From positions 434,001-498,000 of the forward strand of contig CAWEPH010000006.1 in assembly GCA_963810915.1 (NCBI GenBank): a DNA stretch of 64,000 nucleotides. Direction: 5' to 3'. Shown here one piece after another: positions 28,484 to 37,868 of the stretch (the stretch's first letter is position 1; each line of letters opens with the position of its first letter). The position numbers and the translations under genes are program-made. This DNA is from JAOUEA01 sp963810915 (lineage in GTDB: Bacteria > Actinomycetota > UBA4738 > HRBIN12). The notes below the pieces were generated by a model that was given only the letters and a program-made list of their open reading frames with translations, was not told the DNA's origin and did not search any database.

Positions 28484-30992
28484 GCTGACGCTGCAGGGGT
28501 TCCGTTCCTACCGCGAGCCCACCACGTTCGGGTGGCGCGACCGGACCCTGGTGGGCGTCGTGGGCCCGATCGGCTCGGGGAAGTCCACCATCCTCGACGG
28601 GGTCGCGTTCGCGCTGTTCGGCAAGACTCCCACGTTCGAGCGCGACACGAAGTCGCTGATCCACCAGCTCGCCGAGACGTGCCACGTCGAGCTGCGGTTC
28701 GAGGTGGACGGGCAGGTCTGGCGGGCGGTGCGTGCCCTCCGCCGCAAGGGGGCCTCGGGCCATCAGCTCGAACGGCTCGCCTCCGACGCGCCCGATGCGG
28801 AGGCGATCGAGCACGTCACGGGCGAGCGGGCGATGCGCCAGCGGGTGGAGGTGCTGCTCGGCATGGACTTCGACGCGTTCTGCCGATCCGTCTTGCTCGC
28901 CCAGAACCGGTTCTCGGAGTTCCTCAGGGCCTCACCCGCTCAGCGCAACGAGGTCCTCAAGGGTGTGTTCGGCTACGAACGGTTCGATGCGGCGCACGAC
29001 GAGGCGAAGCGGCGCGCCGCGGCCGCCGACGCGGTCCTGGACGAGCTCGCCCGCTCGCAGGAGGAGGCAGCACGCGCCCGCGCGGGGCTCGTGGATGCCC
29101 GGGCGACCTTCGTTGCAGCGGCGGCCTCGGCCGGGCGCCTGCGGGACGCGCGCCCCGCCATCACGGCCCTGACGGATGAGATCAAGGCCGCGGAGGAACG
29201 AGGAGCACGCGCAGCGGAGCGCCTCGCCGAACTCGATGCCGTCGTGCGAACGCTGCCCCAAGCCGAACCGCTCGAGGCGACGCTGGGGGCGGCCGAGCAG
29301 ACCGACGGGGCGATCGCGGCCGCGGCTCAGGCTGCGGATGACGCGGAAGAAGCCCGGAAGGAAGCCGAGGCGACCGCCCAGGCGGTCGCCGAGCGCGTCG
29401 GCGACCGATCGGCGTTCGTGGCCCTCGTCCGAGGGCACGACCAGGCCGCCGAGGCCGCGCGCCTGACCCACGAGCGAACGGAGCGACTGTCGGAGCTCGC
29501 CGCCGAAGCGCGCGCCCGCGCTGCCGAGACCGCCGAAGGAGCCCGGGCCGCGGCCGCGGAGCGCGCGGCGGCCGCGGAGCAGCTGGCGTCGACGGCCGCT
29601 GGAGTCGCGGAAGCCGAGACGGCCTTGCACGAGGCACGTCATGCCGACATGGCGCGGACCCTGCGCGTCCATCTGGTGGCGGGCGAGCCCTGTCCCGTCT
29701 GCGACCAGCCCGTCGCGACGGTGCCGAAGGCGGGGCGCTCGGCGAGGATCGACGCCGTGGAGGAGGCGCTCGCGCGCGCACGGGCGGTCGAGGCATCGTC
29801 GAGGGAAGCGAGCGAGCGCGCCGCGGAGGCGGCGGCGGCCGCGCTCGAGCGCGCCGCCGCGTCTCGCACGCAAGCCGAGCGCGCCGACGTCGAGACCGCG
29901 GAGGCGCAGGAGGCAGCGCGCGCCGCGGAGGCCGAGCTCGCCGCCGTCGCGAGCCAGCTGGTGGATCGGCTCGGTGAAGGAGACCCCCATGCACTGCTCG
30001 ATGAACGTGAGGCGGAACTCCGCGAGGCCGAGTCCGCGCGCGTGCGCGCCACCGAGGCCGCTGCCGAATCCCGGGAGTCGCTCGAGCGGACCCGCACGGA
30101 AGGCGCTGCGGCGCGCGAGGCGCTGACGCGGCTCGCTACCGAGCTCGCTTCGGCTTGGGGCCTGTTGGGCGAGCCGCGCGAGATCGGCGGGACCCCCGAC
30201 GAGCTCCGCGCGGCGTTCGTCGCGCTCGGAGAACGGGTGCTCGAACAGCACGAGCTCACCCGCACCGCGGCGGCCGACGCCGGCGCTGCGGGGGAGGCCG
30301 CGTCGGACGGGTTGCGCGCCCTTCACGACGAACTCGGGCTCCGTCCGGACACCGACTTCGCCGACGCGCTCGCCGACGCGGCAGCCGTTGAAGCCGCGGC
30401 GCGCCAGCGCGTCGAAGGACTCGAAGCCACCGTGGGGGCAGCGGCCGAGCTGGAGGCGAGGACCGAGGCCGTCCGCCGCGGCCGCGACCTCGCCACGCGG
30501 CTCGCCTCGGACCTGCAGCCCGCGCGCTTCCTCGCCTTCCTGCTGGAGGAGGAGCGCGCGGCGCTGGGCGAGCTCGGAAGCATCCACTTCGAGGAGCTCT
30601 CCAACGGGGCCTACCGATTCACGGACGACGACCGGTTCGACGTCGTGGACATGAACGCCGGAGCCACCCACCGGCGGGCCGACAGCCTCTCGGGCGGTGA
30701 GACGTTCCTCGCATCGCTCGCGCTCGCGCTCGCCCTGGCCGAGATGGTGGCTAGGGGCGGAGGGCGGCTCGATGCCTTCTTCCTCGACGAGGGCTTCGGC
30801 AGCCTCGACCCTGAACATCTCGAGCGAGCGATGGACGGCATCGGGAGGCTCGTCGCCGGTGACGCTCGTCGCCTGGTTGTGCTCGTGAGCCACGTCGACC
30901 AGATGCGCCAGATGCTCGAGGACCTCATCGTCCTGGACAAGGACGCGATCACGGGCGACACCATCGTCGTGTCCGGCGCGCGCCCCGCCTGA
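28470..30992 (+). CDS. sbcC: Exonuclease SbcC (Rad50-like SMC ATPase)
   Basis: The 840-residue protein begins MRPLELTLQGFRSYREP with Walker A VGPIGSGKSTILDGVAFALF and the Q-loop LLAQNRFSEFL. Two long Ala/Glu/Arg coiled-coil arms surround a zinc-hook motif GEPCPVCDQPV (near residue 410). The C-terminus has the signature LSGGETFLASLALALALAE and Walker B AFFLDEGFGSLDPEHLE. It is shorter than Escherichia coli SbcC (about 1050), mainly in the arms. It forms the SbcCD/Mre11-Rad50 complex with the preceding gene. Coiled-coil codon bias (GCG, GAG, CGC) leaves long false open frames on the other strand. Confidence 0.95.
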   Translation: MRPLELTLQGFRSYREPTTFGWRDRTLVGVVGPIGSGKSTILDGVAFALFGKTPTFERDTKSLIHQLAETCHVELRFEVDGQVWRAVRALRRKGASGHQLERLASDAPDAEAIEHVTGERAMRQRVEVLLGMDFDAFCRSVLLAQNRFSEFLRASPAQRNEVLKGVFGYERFDAAHDEAKRRAAAADAVLDELARSQEEAARARAGLVDARATFVAAAASAGRLRDARPAITALTDEIKAAEERGARAAERLAELDAVVRTLPQAEPLEATLGAAEQTDGAIAAAAQAADDAEEARKEAEATAQAVAERVGDRSAFVALVRGHDQAAEAARLTHERTERLSELAAEARARAAETAEGARAAAAERAAAAEQLASTAAGVAEAETALHEARHADMARTLRVHLVAGEPCPVCDQPVATVPKAGRSARIDAVEEALARARAVEASSREASERAAEAAAAALERAAASRTQAERADVETAEAQEAARAAEAELAAVASQLVDRLGEGDPHALLDEREAELREAESARVRATEAAAESRESLERTRTEGAAAREALTRLATELASAWGLLGEPREIGGTPDELRAAFVALGERVLEQHELTRTAAADAGAAGEAASDGLRALHDELGLRPDTDFADALADAAAVEAAARQRVEGLEATVGAAAELEARTEAVRRGRDLATRLASDLQPARFLAFLLEEERAALGELGSIHFEELSNGAYRFTDDDRFDVVDMNAGATHRRADSLSGGETFLASLALALALAEMVARGGGRLDAFFLDEGFGSLDPEHLERAMDGIGRLVAGDARRLVVLVSHVDQMRQMLEDLIVLDKDAITGDTIVVSGARPA

Positions 30993-31129
30993 ATCGGGCT
31001 CGCGTCGGTCGATCGGGGGCCTGCGAAGGTCCTAGGCAGATATCCCCCGCGACGGAGTGAATCCGGGCGCGTGGCCTGCCGATAACCCACCCGCGGAGAC
31101 CAGTTCGTTACGTGTTGAGGGGGCATCTG

Positions 31130-34100
31130 ATGCCGGGCACCAAGAACGCCAACGAGATCGCGAGGAACCTCTTGATCGGGGTCGCGATCCTGCTCGTCGT
31201 AGGGATCGCGGGCTCGGTGTACATGGGCGCGCGCGCCCGCAACACCGCGATCAAGACCACCGTCGACCAAGCGACCGAGATCGCGGACAACTCCCTGGGA
31301 CTCGTCTTCCGACCGGAGGACCTCGCTGCGCCCGTGCCGTCGTCGAGGGCCACGGACCTCACGACGAAGATCAACTCGGTGGTCACCGATCCGAGCAGCT
31401 TCGACTCGGTGACGATCTGGTCCCAGGACGGACAGATCCTGTACTCGACGAACGGGCGGATCGGGAACACGCTCGACGGCGAGCGCGACACGATCCGCGA
31501 GGCGCTCCGAGGGGACGCGCAGACCTCCACCGACGGCGGAGAGTTCTCCGTGATGATCCCGCTGCAGCTGCATTCGGGCGTGGGCGAGCCGACCGCGGTG
31601 GAGATGACGACGGCGGCCGCACCGATCACCTCGGCCTCGGGCCCGTGGAACACGAACGCGGTCTTCCTCACCCTGGTCCTCGCCATCGTGGCGTTCCTCC
31701 TCTTCCGCATGACCCGTCCGGCCGCGAACGCGCGCACAGGTGCCGCCGTCCGGCAGATGGTGCCCCAGCCGGCCCCGGTTCCCGCCCCCACGGCCGCCCG
31801 GCCCATCACGGTCCCCTCCCCGGGACTCCGCGAAGAGAGCGAGGCGCGCCGGCAGGCGGAGGATCGAGCACGCGCCGCCGAGGAGCGGCTCGGGGTGCTC
31901 CAGGACCAGTACCGCAAGACACTGGACGACCTCCGCGCCGCCGAGCGCCGCGTGCAGGAGCAGGCGGTCGCCTCTCGACCCGACCCGCGGGCTCAGGAGC
32001 AGCTGGCGGCCACGGAGCAGCGCGCGCGGGACTACGAGCTGAAGGCCCGGGAGCTCGAGTCGAAGCTCCGGAGCCTCGAGGAGGAGCATCGGGAGCTCGC
32101 CAAGCTCGCACCCGATCCCGAACTCGTCGCACGTGCGAACGACAAGCTCGAGGCGATGAAGGCGGAACTCACGTCCGTCAAGCGTGAGCGCGACGCGCTG
32201 ACCGCCGAGCGCGACGAGCTCAGCACGCAGCGCGCAGAGCTCGCCGAGCAGATCGAGGCGGGCGTGGCTCCCGCCGAGGACCCGGCCCTGCTCCGCAGGA
32301 TCCAGCAGGCGGAGACCGAGGTGATCGGTCTGCGCGCCGAGCTCGATGGATCCCAGACCCAGCTGACGATGGCCCTGCGCGAGCTCGAGACCCTGCGTCC
32401 GCAGGCGGAGCGCGCCAAGGAGCTCCAAGAAGACCTGGACGCCGCGCACGTGGATTCGCTCCACAGCCGCGAGGCCTTCGAGTCGGCGCAGTCGGAGGCA
32501 CGCGCCGCACAGACCGAGCTCGAGGACGCGCGGATCGAACTCCGCGCGCTCCGCAACGAGGAGCAGCGCGCGGCCATGCTCGAAGACGAGCTCCGGGCAT
32601 CCAAGGCGGAGATCGAGAGCCTCGCCGCTTCGCACCGTGCGGAGCTCGTCGAGCGCGAAGCGGAGTTCGAGGAGAAGGTGCGGGGAACCCGCGAGGAGTT
32701 CCAGGCGCAGGTCGCCTCCCTCGAGGCCGCACAAGCGGCGGCGTTGGGAGCGAAGGACACGGAGCTGACCGAGCGCATCGCCGCGCTGGAAGCCGCGGCG
32801 AAGGCGGACCTCGAGGCTCTGCAGAAGGAGATCGCCGACCGCGACGCCCGTTACGGGAGCGCGGAGGAGGCCGTCGACGCGGCCAAGGCCGAAGCGGCGC
32901 GTCTGGCCGCCGAGCTCGCGGAGTCGAAGCTCGCGTTGGAGGCGACGGCCGAGAAGTTGACCACGGAGACGAGCAGCGCACGCGACCTGGCGGATCGCGT
33001 CCAGCGGGCGGAGCGCGAGCTGGCGGAGACAGGCGCGCGCGCGAGCCGCCTGGCGGCGGATCTCGACGACGCGACCCAGGGCAACGCCGACCTCAACCGC
33101 CGCCTCCAAGAGGTGGAGGCGCGCCGCGCCCTCGAGCTCGCCGATCTCGAGGGGCGCGCCGACCTCGATGAGTTGCTGCGCGTGACGCAGGAGCGTCTCG
33201 CCGGCCAGACCGAGAAACTGATCGCCGCCGAAGACCGCGTCCACCGTTTGGAGCGGGACCTGAAGGAGCGTGTGGATCGCATCGACGTCATCGAGAGCGA
33301 GCTCCGGCAGGCGCAGATGGCCCAGGCGATGCGTCATATCCGGGGCGAGGGCGAGGGTGAGGATCTCACGGGCGAGGAGGTGGGCGTCCCCGCGAGCGAG
33401 CCCATCGAGGATCGGCGTGCCACGACGCCATTCATGAAGGAGCTCTCGAGCGATGCCCGCCGCTCGGTAAGCCAGATCCTCGGCCTGACCCAGATCCTCA
33501 AGCACAAGAAGGACGGCAAGGAGCAGGCCCAGCTGATGCGCCAGCTCGGGACGTACGCACGCAGGCTCGACCACCTCGTCTCCGACCTGGCAGAGGCCGA
33601 CACGCTCGTGCACGGCGATATCGAGCTCACCGTGCGCCGCACGGACCTCGAAGCCCTCGTGAGCCGGGTCGTCGAGGAATCCGGCGTGGACGCCGACCAC
33701 GACGTGCGCGTGATCGCTGAACGCGTGGTCGTGGCCGTCGACCCCTTGCGCACCGAGCAGATCCTCACTGGGCTGCTCCGGGCATCCGCCGACCGCACCC
33801 CGCCGAAGAAGGGCATCACGGTGCGGCTCGCCGCTCACCAGGGCGGGGCGCTGCTCTCGGTGGAGGATCCGGAACCGTCCTCGGACGCTTCCTTGGGTCC
33901 CGTCGTGCAGCGCTTCGCCGAGGCGCAAGGCGGCTGGGGCAAGGTGGAGAGCCTCGAGAACGGTGGCTCCGCGTTCCGGGTCTTCCTTCCGGACGGGGCC
34001 AAGCCTCAACCCGCCGAGCCCGGCCCGGAGGGTGCCGACGCCGCACCGCAGGAGAAGGCGGACGTCGAGCAGCCGGCGACGAACGCGGGCGAGCCCAGCG

Positions 34101-34219
34101 ACCAGCTCCACATCATGGTCGGCGCCGACGAAGGTGCGGACGAGCCGTGGAGTCAGTCCCCGGAGCAGATGTTGGTGCAGGAACTGCACCGGCTCTCGGA
34201 GATCACCGCCGAAGACTGA
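31130..34219 (+). CDS. Giant coiled-coil membrane protein with pseudo-histidine-kinase end
   Basis: The 1029-residue protein has a membrane helix (about 14-33), an extracytoplasmic domain of about 140 residues (INSVVTDPSSFDSVTIWSQD, ILYSTNGRIGNTLDGERDTI; sensor-like), a second helix (about 177-193), a Pro/Ala linker and about 500 residues of near-continuous coiled coil (about 235-745). The end resembles HisKA plus HATPase (about 765-950), but the expected H-box reads ELSSDARRSVSQI with no His, the N-box reads LLRASADRTPP and the Asp-x-Gly-x-Gly motif is lost. It should sense outside conditions and scaffold rather than phosphorylate. ATG 31130 follows GAGGGGG (31117-31123). It lies 137 bases after sbcC. 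Confidence 0.75.
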   Translation: MPGTKNANEIARNLLIGVAILLVVGIAGSVYMGARARNTAIKTTVDQATEIADNSLGLVFRPEDLAAPVPSSRATDLTTKINSVVTDPSSFDSVTIWSQDGQILYSTNGRIGNTLDGERDTIREALRGDAQTSTDGGEFSVMIPLQLHSGVGEPTAVEMTTAAAPITSASGPWNTNAVFLTLVLAIVAFLLFRMTRPAANARTGAAVRQMVPQPAPVPAPTAARPITVPSPGLREESEARRQAEDRARAAEERLGVLQDQYRKTLDDLRAAERRVQEQAVASRPDPRAQEQLAATEQRARDYELKARELESKLRSLEEEHRELAKLAPDPELVARANDKLEAMKAELTSVKRERDALTAERDELSTQRAELAEQIEAGVAPAEDPALLRRIQQAETEVIGLRAELDGSQTQLTMALRELETLRPQAERAKELQEDLDAAHVDSLHSREAFESAQSEARAAQTELEDARIELRALRNEEQRAAMLEDELRASKAEIESLAASHRAELVEREAEFEEKVRGTREEFQAQVASLEAAQAAALGAKDTELTERIAALEAAAKADLEALQKEIADRDARYGSAEEAVDAAKAEAARLAAELAESKLALEATAEKLTTETSSARDLADRVQRAERELAETGARASRLAADLDDATQGNADLNRRLQEVEARRALELADLEGRADLDELLRVTQERLAGQTEKLIAAEDRVHRLERDLKERVDRIDVIESELRQAQMAQAMRHIRGEGEGEDLTGEEVGVPASEPIEDRRATTPFMKELSSDARRSVSQILGLTQILKHKKDGKEQAQLMRQLGTYARRLDHLVSDLAEADTLVHGDIELTVRRTDLEALVSRVVEESGVDADHDVRVIAERVVVAVDPLRTEQILTGLLRASADRTPPKKGITVRLAAHQGGALLSVEDPEPSSDASLGPVVQRFAEAQGGWGKVESLENGGSAFRVFLPDGAKPQPAEPGPEGADAAPQEKADVEQPATNAGEPSDQLHIMVGADEGADEPWSQSPEQMLVQELHRLSEITAED

Positions 34220-34225
34220 GGAGGC

Positions 34226-34256
34226 CGGGGGGTGGTCGCGGGCGACCGTGGCCCCC
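34226..34256. terminator. Probable bidirectional terminator
   Basis: Between the converging coiled-coil and thiolase genes, GGTCG-CGGG-CGACC forms an inner stem that extends outward, with a bulge, through GGGGG and CCCCC. GC-rich and T-poor, it fits an actinobacterial stem terminator. Confidence 0.5.
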
Positions 34257-34275
34257 TTCTGGCGCGTGCGGTCCG

Positions 34276-35457
34276 CTATCGACGCCGAAGGATCAGGGCG
34301 TCGCCCTGACCACCGCCGCCGCAGATGGCGGCGCCGCCGAACTCGACCTCGCGCCGCTGCATCTCGTGCGCGAGCGTGAGCACGATCCGGGCGCCGCTGG
34401 CGCCGATCGGGTGCCCCAACGCCACGGCGCCGCCGTTGACGTTCACCACCGCTTCGTCGATGCCGAGCATCCGGGCGCTGTGGAGCGGCACGGCCGCGAA
34501 CGCCTCGTTGATCTCCAACAGCGCGAGGTCGCTCGCCTCGAGGCCCGCCTTCTTCAACGCCTTCTGCATCGCGAGCGCCGGGACGGTGTGCAGGCAGGGA
34601 TAGCGGTCAGCCGACATGCCGTAGGCCACGATCTCGGCGAGGGGCCGCACCCCTTGCTCCTGGGCCTTCTCCTCGCTCATCACGATGACGGCAGCGCCCC
34701 CGTCGGAGATCTGCGATGCGTTGCCGGCGGTCACCGTCCCCTCGGCGGAGAACGCTGGAGGCAGTGCGGCGAGTCGCTCCGAGGTCGAGTCGGGCCTGAT
34801 GCCCTCGTCGCGCTCGATCCGGACCGGTGCCCCCTTGCGCTGGGGAACCTCGACGGGCACCACTTCGGATGCGAGGAGACCGGCGGCCCAGGCAGCGTGC
34901 GCACGCGTGTGCGATCGGGCGGCCCAGGCGTCCTGCTCGCCCCTCGAGATGCCGAGCTCGGCGTTGATCGCGTCCGTCCCCTCCCCCATGTGCCGGTCGT
35001 CGAAGGCGCACCACAGGCCGTCGTGGATCAGGGAGTCGAGCATCTCGGTGTGGCCGAGCCGTGCACCTCCGCGCGCGCTCGGCAGGATGAACGGCGCGTT
35101 CGTCATGGACTCCATACCGCCCGCGACCACCACGTCGAGCTCGCCCGCGCGGATCATCTGGTCGGCGATCGCGATCGCCGAGGTCCCCGAGAGACAGACC
35201 TTGTTGACCGTGAGGGCGGGGATCTCCTTCGGCACGCCGGCGGCGATCGCCGCCTGCCGAGCCGTCATCTGCCCCTGCCCGGCCTGGATCACGTGCCCCA
35301 TGATCACGTACTCGACCTGGTCGGGCGTGACGCCCGTGCGCTCGAGTGCGGCACGGATCGCGATCCCGCCGAGCTGCACGGCCGGGAAGCCGGCGAGGGA
35401 GCCGTTGAACTTCCCGACGGGTGTGCGGGCGCCGTCGACGATGACGGATCTGGTCAT
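34276..35457 (-). CDS. Acetyl-CoA C-acetyltransferase (thiolase)
   Basis: The 393-residue thiolase has the nucleophilic Cys in VNKVCLSGTSAIAIADQMI (about residue 88), the family stretch VVAGGMESMTNAPF, the catalytic His in GGAVALGHPIGASGARI (about 349) and the second Cys in AICGGGGQGDALILRR (about 379). It condenses two acetyl-CoA to acetoacetyl-CoA, or cleaves ketoacyl-CoA. With crotonyl-CoA carboxylase/reductase and hydroxyacyl-CoA dehydrogenase also in the window, a biosynthetic role feeding crotonyl-CoA is plausible. It is preceded on the same strand by an FtsH-like gene 33 bases upstream. Confidence 0.93.
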   Translation of the reverse strand: MTRSVIVDGARTPVGKFNGSLAGFPAVQLGGIAIRAALERTGVTPDQVEYVIMGHVIQAGQGQMTARQAAIAAGVPKEIPALTVNKVCLSGTSAIAIADQMIRAGELDVVVAGGMESMTNAPFILPSARGGARLGHTEMLDSLIHDGLWCAFDDRHMGEGTDAINAELGISRGEQDAWAARSHTRAHAAWAAGLLASEVVPVEVPQRKGAPVRIERDEGIRPDSTSERLAALPPAFSAEGTVTAGNASQISDGGAAVIVMSEEKAQEQGVRPLAEIVAYGMSADRYPCLHTVPALAMQKALKKAGLEASDLALLEINEAFAAVPLHSARMLGIDEAVVNVNGGAVALGHPIGASGARIVLTLAHEMQRREVEFGGAAICGGGGQGDALILRRR

Positions 35458-35490
35458 GGGACGAGTCTAGCCTCCGCCTCGCGAGAGGCG

Positions 35491-37329
35491 TCAGTTGCGC
35501 GCCACGAGCGCTTGGTCGATCACCTCGAGGATGTCCTCGCGCACCAGCTCGTCCCGCGCGATCAACGCGTCGCGCAGGGCCGCGTGGACGTCCCGGTTCT
35601 CCGCCAGGACCGCCCGGACCCGCTCCTTCTGCGCGGTGAGGATGTCCTCCACCCGCTGCTTGCCTTCGGCGTCTGAGAGCACCTTGCCGACCAGGTTCGC
35701 CCCGCCGAACATGCCTTGGGACAGGGCGTCGTAGGAGATGAGCGACCCCGCCATCCCGAACGATCCGACCATGTTCGCGGCCAGGGTCGTGGCATGCGCC
35801 AGGTCGTTCGCCGGGCCGGTCCCCGACTCCCCGAGGCACAGCTCCTCCGCGACCAGCCCGCCCAACGCGATCGCGATGCCCGCCTCGATCTCCGACTTGG
35901 TGCGCGTGAAGCGCTCTTCCTGCTCGCTGTGCGCGAGGAGGCCAAGCGACCCTCGGCGCTTGATGATCGACAGCACCTCAAGGCGCCGGTCCTTCCCGAG
36001 GAAGTAGGCGACGGTGGCGTGCCCCGCCTCGTGCGTGGCCACGGACTCGCGGTCGGCGTCGGTGTACGCGGTGGGTTGCTTGCTGCCGATCTCCTCCGTG
36101 AATTTGGCCTCCATGAGATCCTGATAGTTCATCTCGCGCCGCCCGTCGCGGAGCGCCATCAGGAGGCCCTCGTCCAGCAGGTGCTCGATCATGACCGGGG
36201 TATAGCCGAACGTCTCGTGCGCGAGACGCTCGCGGAGCTTCGGCTCGTCCAGCTGCTCGTGATGCTTCTTGCGCCGGAGGAAGAAGTCGAGCAGCTCCTC
36301 GCGCTCGGACTTGGTGGGCAGGTCGAAGAAGAGGCGGCGATCGAAGCGGCCGGGTCGCAAGAGTGCAGGGTCGAGAGAGTCGCCGCGGTTGGTCGCCGCG
36401 ATGAGGAGGATGTTGTGGTAGCGATGCTTGCCCGTCTTGAACTGACGGTCGGCGGGCAGGTATCCGTTCACGAACCCCACCAGCTTCGCTCGCATCCGGT
36501 CCCGCCATGGCGCCTGGTCGAACGATTGCATCTGGATCAAGAGCTCGTTCACCATGCCACCGTTGCCGGAGGAGACCATCGGCGCGACCGTCCGGCCGAA
36601 CCAGCCCGGCGCCGGCGTCGCCTGCTCGTTGGCGGGGGTCATGGCCGACAACCCGTCACGCGACATCCCGATCGCATCGATCTCCTCGATGAACCCGATC
36701 GCGCCGCCTTCCTTGCGTGCGGCCTTGCGCAGGGCCTTGAAGAACGAGCGGATCCGATAGGCGGTCATCCCGAACCACATCGACTGGAGCGCCGGAGCCG
36801 CGATGAACAGGAAGGGGACCCCCGCCTGCTTCGACATGGCCTTGGCGAGGTAGGTCTTGCCCGTGCCGGGCGGGCCCTCGAAGAGGATCCCGCGTCGCGG
36901 CGTGCCGCCCAGCTCCTCGCGGAATGTGGCGTACCCGAGGAAGACATCGAGCGTGCGAACGAGCTCCTCGACCTGGTTGTCGAGCCCCTTCACCTCCGTG
37001 AGTCCCACCTCCACCTGCTCCGGTTGCACGGTGACATGGGGGGACTTCCCGTTCATCAGTGGCATGGCGACCATCAGGAGCACCGCGAAGACCAGCAGGA
37101 TCGCGGGGAGGAAGATGATCCACTCACCGTTGGGCTTCGGCAGCTGGAACGGGTGATCCGTGATGATGCGCCGGAAGAGGTATGCGTCCACCAGGAGCAG
37201 CAGGACGATGGCTCGGAGGATCTTCTTGCGCTTGGTGCGCTCGCGCTGACGGAACACGTCGGCCCGACCCTTCTGGGTCAGCTGCGAACCCTCCAACAGG
37301 GTCGAGGTCGCGGCGTCATGTTCGTCCAC
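35491..37329 (-). CDS. FtsH-like membrane AAA+ metalloprotease with divergent ATPase core
   Basis: The 612-residue protein has two membrane helices (35-53, 69-91), an AAA domain with Walker A EGPPGTGKT (151-159), sensor IAATNRGDSLDPALLRPGRF and an M41 protease domain with zinc site ATHEAGHATVAYF (HEAGH 433-437) and GTGPANDLAHATTLA supplying the third ligand. It departs from housekeeping FtsH: Walker B is GFIEEIDAIG (usual Asp-Glu is Glu-Glu), the pore loop is MWFGMTAYRI instead of FVGVGA, and about 45 extra residues lie between Walker B and sensor 1. It is probably a specialised FtsH paralogue degrading membrane proteins. The start is GTG 37329. Confidence 0.85.
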   Translation of the reverse strand: MDEHDAATSTLLEGSQLTQKGRADVFRQRERTKRKKILRAIVLLLLVDAYLFRRIITDHPFQLPKPNGEWIIFLPAILLVFAVLLMVAMPLMNGKSPHVTVQPEQVEVGLTEVKGLDNQVEELVRTLDVFLGYATFREELGGTPRRGILFEGPPGTGKTYLAKAMSKQAGVPFLFIAAPALQSMWFGMTAYRIRSFFKALRKAARKEGGAIGFIEEIDAIGMSRDGLSAMTPANEQATPAPGWFGRTVAPMVSSGNGGMVNELLIQMQSFDQAPWRDRMRAKLVGFVNGYLPADRQFKTGKHRYHNILLIAATNRGDSLDPALLRPGRFDRRLFFDLPTKSEREELLDFFLRRKKHHEQLDEPKLRERLAHETFGYTPVMIEHLLDEGLLMALRDGRREMNYQDLMEAKFTEEIGSKQPTAYTDADRESVATHEAGHATVAYFLGKDRRLEVLSIIKRRGSLGLLAHSEQEERFTRTKSEIEAGIAIALGGLVAEELCLGESGTGPANDLAHATTLAANMVGSFGMAGSLISYDALSQGMFGGANLVGKVLSDAEGKQRVEDILTAQKERVRAVLAENRDVHAALRDALIARDELVREDILEVIDQALVARN

Positions 37330-37390
37330 GGGCGGATGCTCCTCGTCGGCGCGGGGCGTTCGCGTTAGACGCTATACCGAGACCTCTGCC

Positions 37391-37402
37391 ACCGATATCG
37401 GT
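37391..37402. promoter_or_regulatory. 12-base palindrome, candidate operator of the XRE regulator
   Basis: ACCGATATCGGT is a perfect palindrome in the 164-base gap between the divergent FtsH-like and XRE-regulator genes. A cTATACc element lies some 20 bases to its left. Its position and symmetry suit a dimeric helix-turn-helix repressor acting on one or both promoters. Confidence 0.45.
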
Positions 37403-37493
37403 CCTTCGGCCCAAACGGCCTGCGCCGCCGAGCGGTTCGGAGAGGGCGGCGGTCGGTGTGCAGAGGGCCTCAGCCAGCGGATATGGTGCCCGG

Positions 37494-37868
37494 ATGGCCC
37501 GCACGAAGCTGCCTCCGGTCACCACCCATGACAAGGATGTCATCGGTGGCGCGCTCCGCGAACTGCGTCGGGGTGCAGGGTTCCGCTCCGTCGAGGCCGC
37601 AGCCAACGCCCCCTCATGCCCCGCCTCGCGCCAGACGATCTACGCCTACGAACGAGGCGGCCTCGTGCCTTCGCTCGCCCAGTTCCTCCAATTGGTCGAG
37701 TTCTACGTGCTGGACGCCCCACACGGGAAGGGCGCGAAGCCCGAGGACGATCTCCGTGCCCACGGCGTGGCGGCGATCACGCTGGCGCTCACGCTGGACG
37801 CGTACCAGGTGCCCCGAGCCCTGGAGTTGATCGCGCGGCTCGGCCCCGACGGTCGAGCAGGCGGATGA
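37494..37868 (+). CDS. XRE-type helix-turn-helix regulator
   Basis: The 124-residue protein has a helix-turn-helix between about residues 20 and 70: DVIGGALRELRRGAGFRSVE, CPASRQTIYAYERGGLVPSL, AQFLQLVEFYVLD. The Cro/C1-type recognition element is SRQTIYAYERG. The remaining helices form a small C-terminal dimer or ligand part. The stop overlaps the methylmalonyl-CoA epimerase start as ATGA, so it is made with that enzyme; control of acyl-CoA genes or of itself through the palindrome at 37391 is an inference. ATG 37494 gives the minimum complete domain. Confidence 0.78.
   Translation: MARTKLPPVTTHDKDVIGGALRELRRGAGFRSVEAAANAPSCPASRQTIYAYERGGLVPSLAQFLQLVEFYVLDAPHGKGAKPEDDLRAHGVAAITLALTLDAYQVPRALELIARLGPDGRAGG

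Noticed and set aside
31816..33300. Tandem DNA repeat or CRISPR-like array
   Set aside because: The periodicity follows three-base codons of a coiled coil (Glu, Ala, Arg, Leu); no exact spaced repeats occur.
30611..34189. Open frame of 1192 codons opposite the coiled-coil gene
   Set aside because: It mirrors repetitive GAG/GCG/CGC codons of the true gene and shows no conserved motif.
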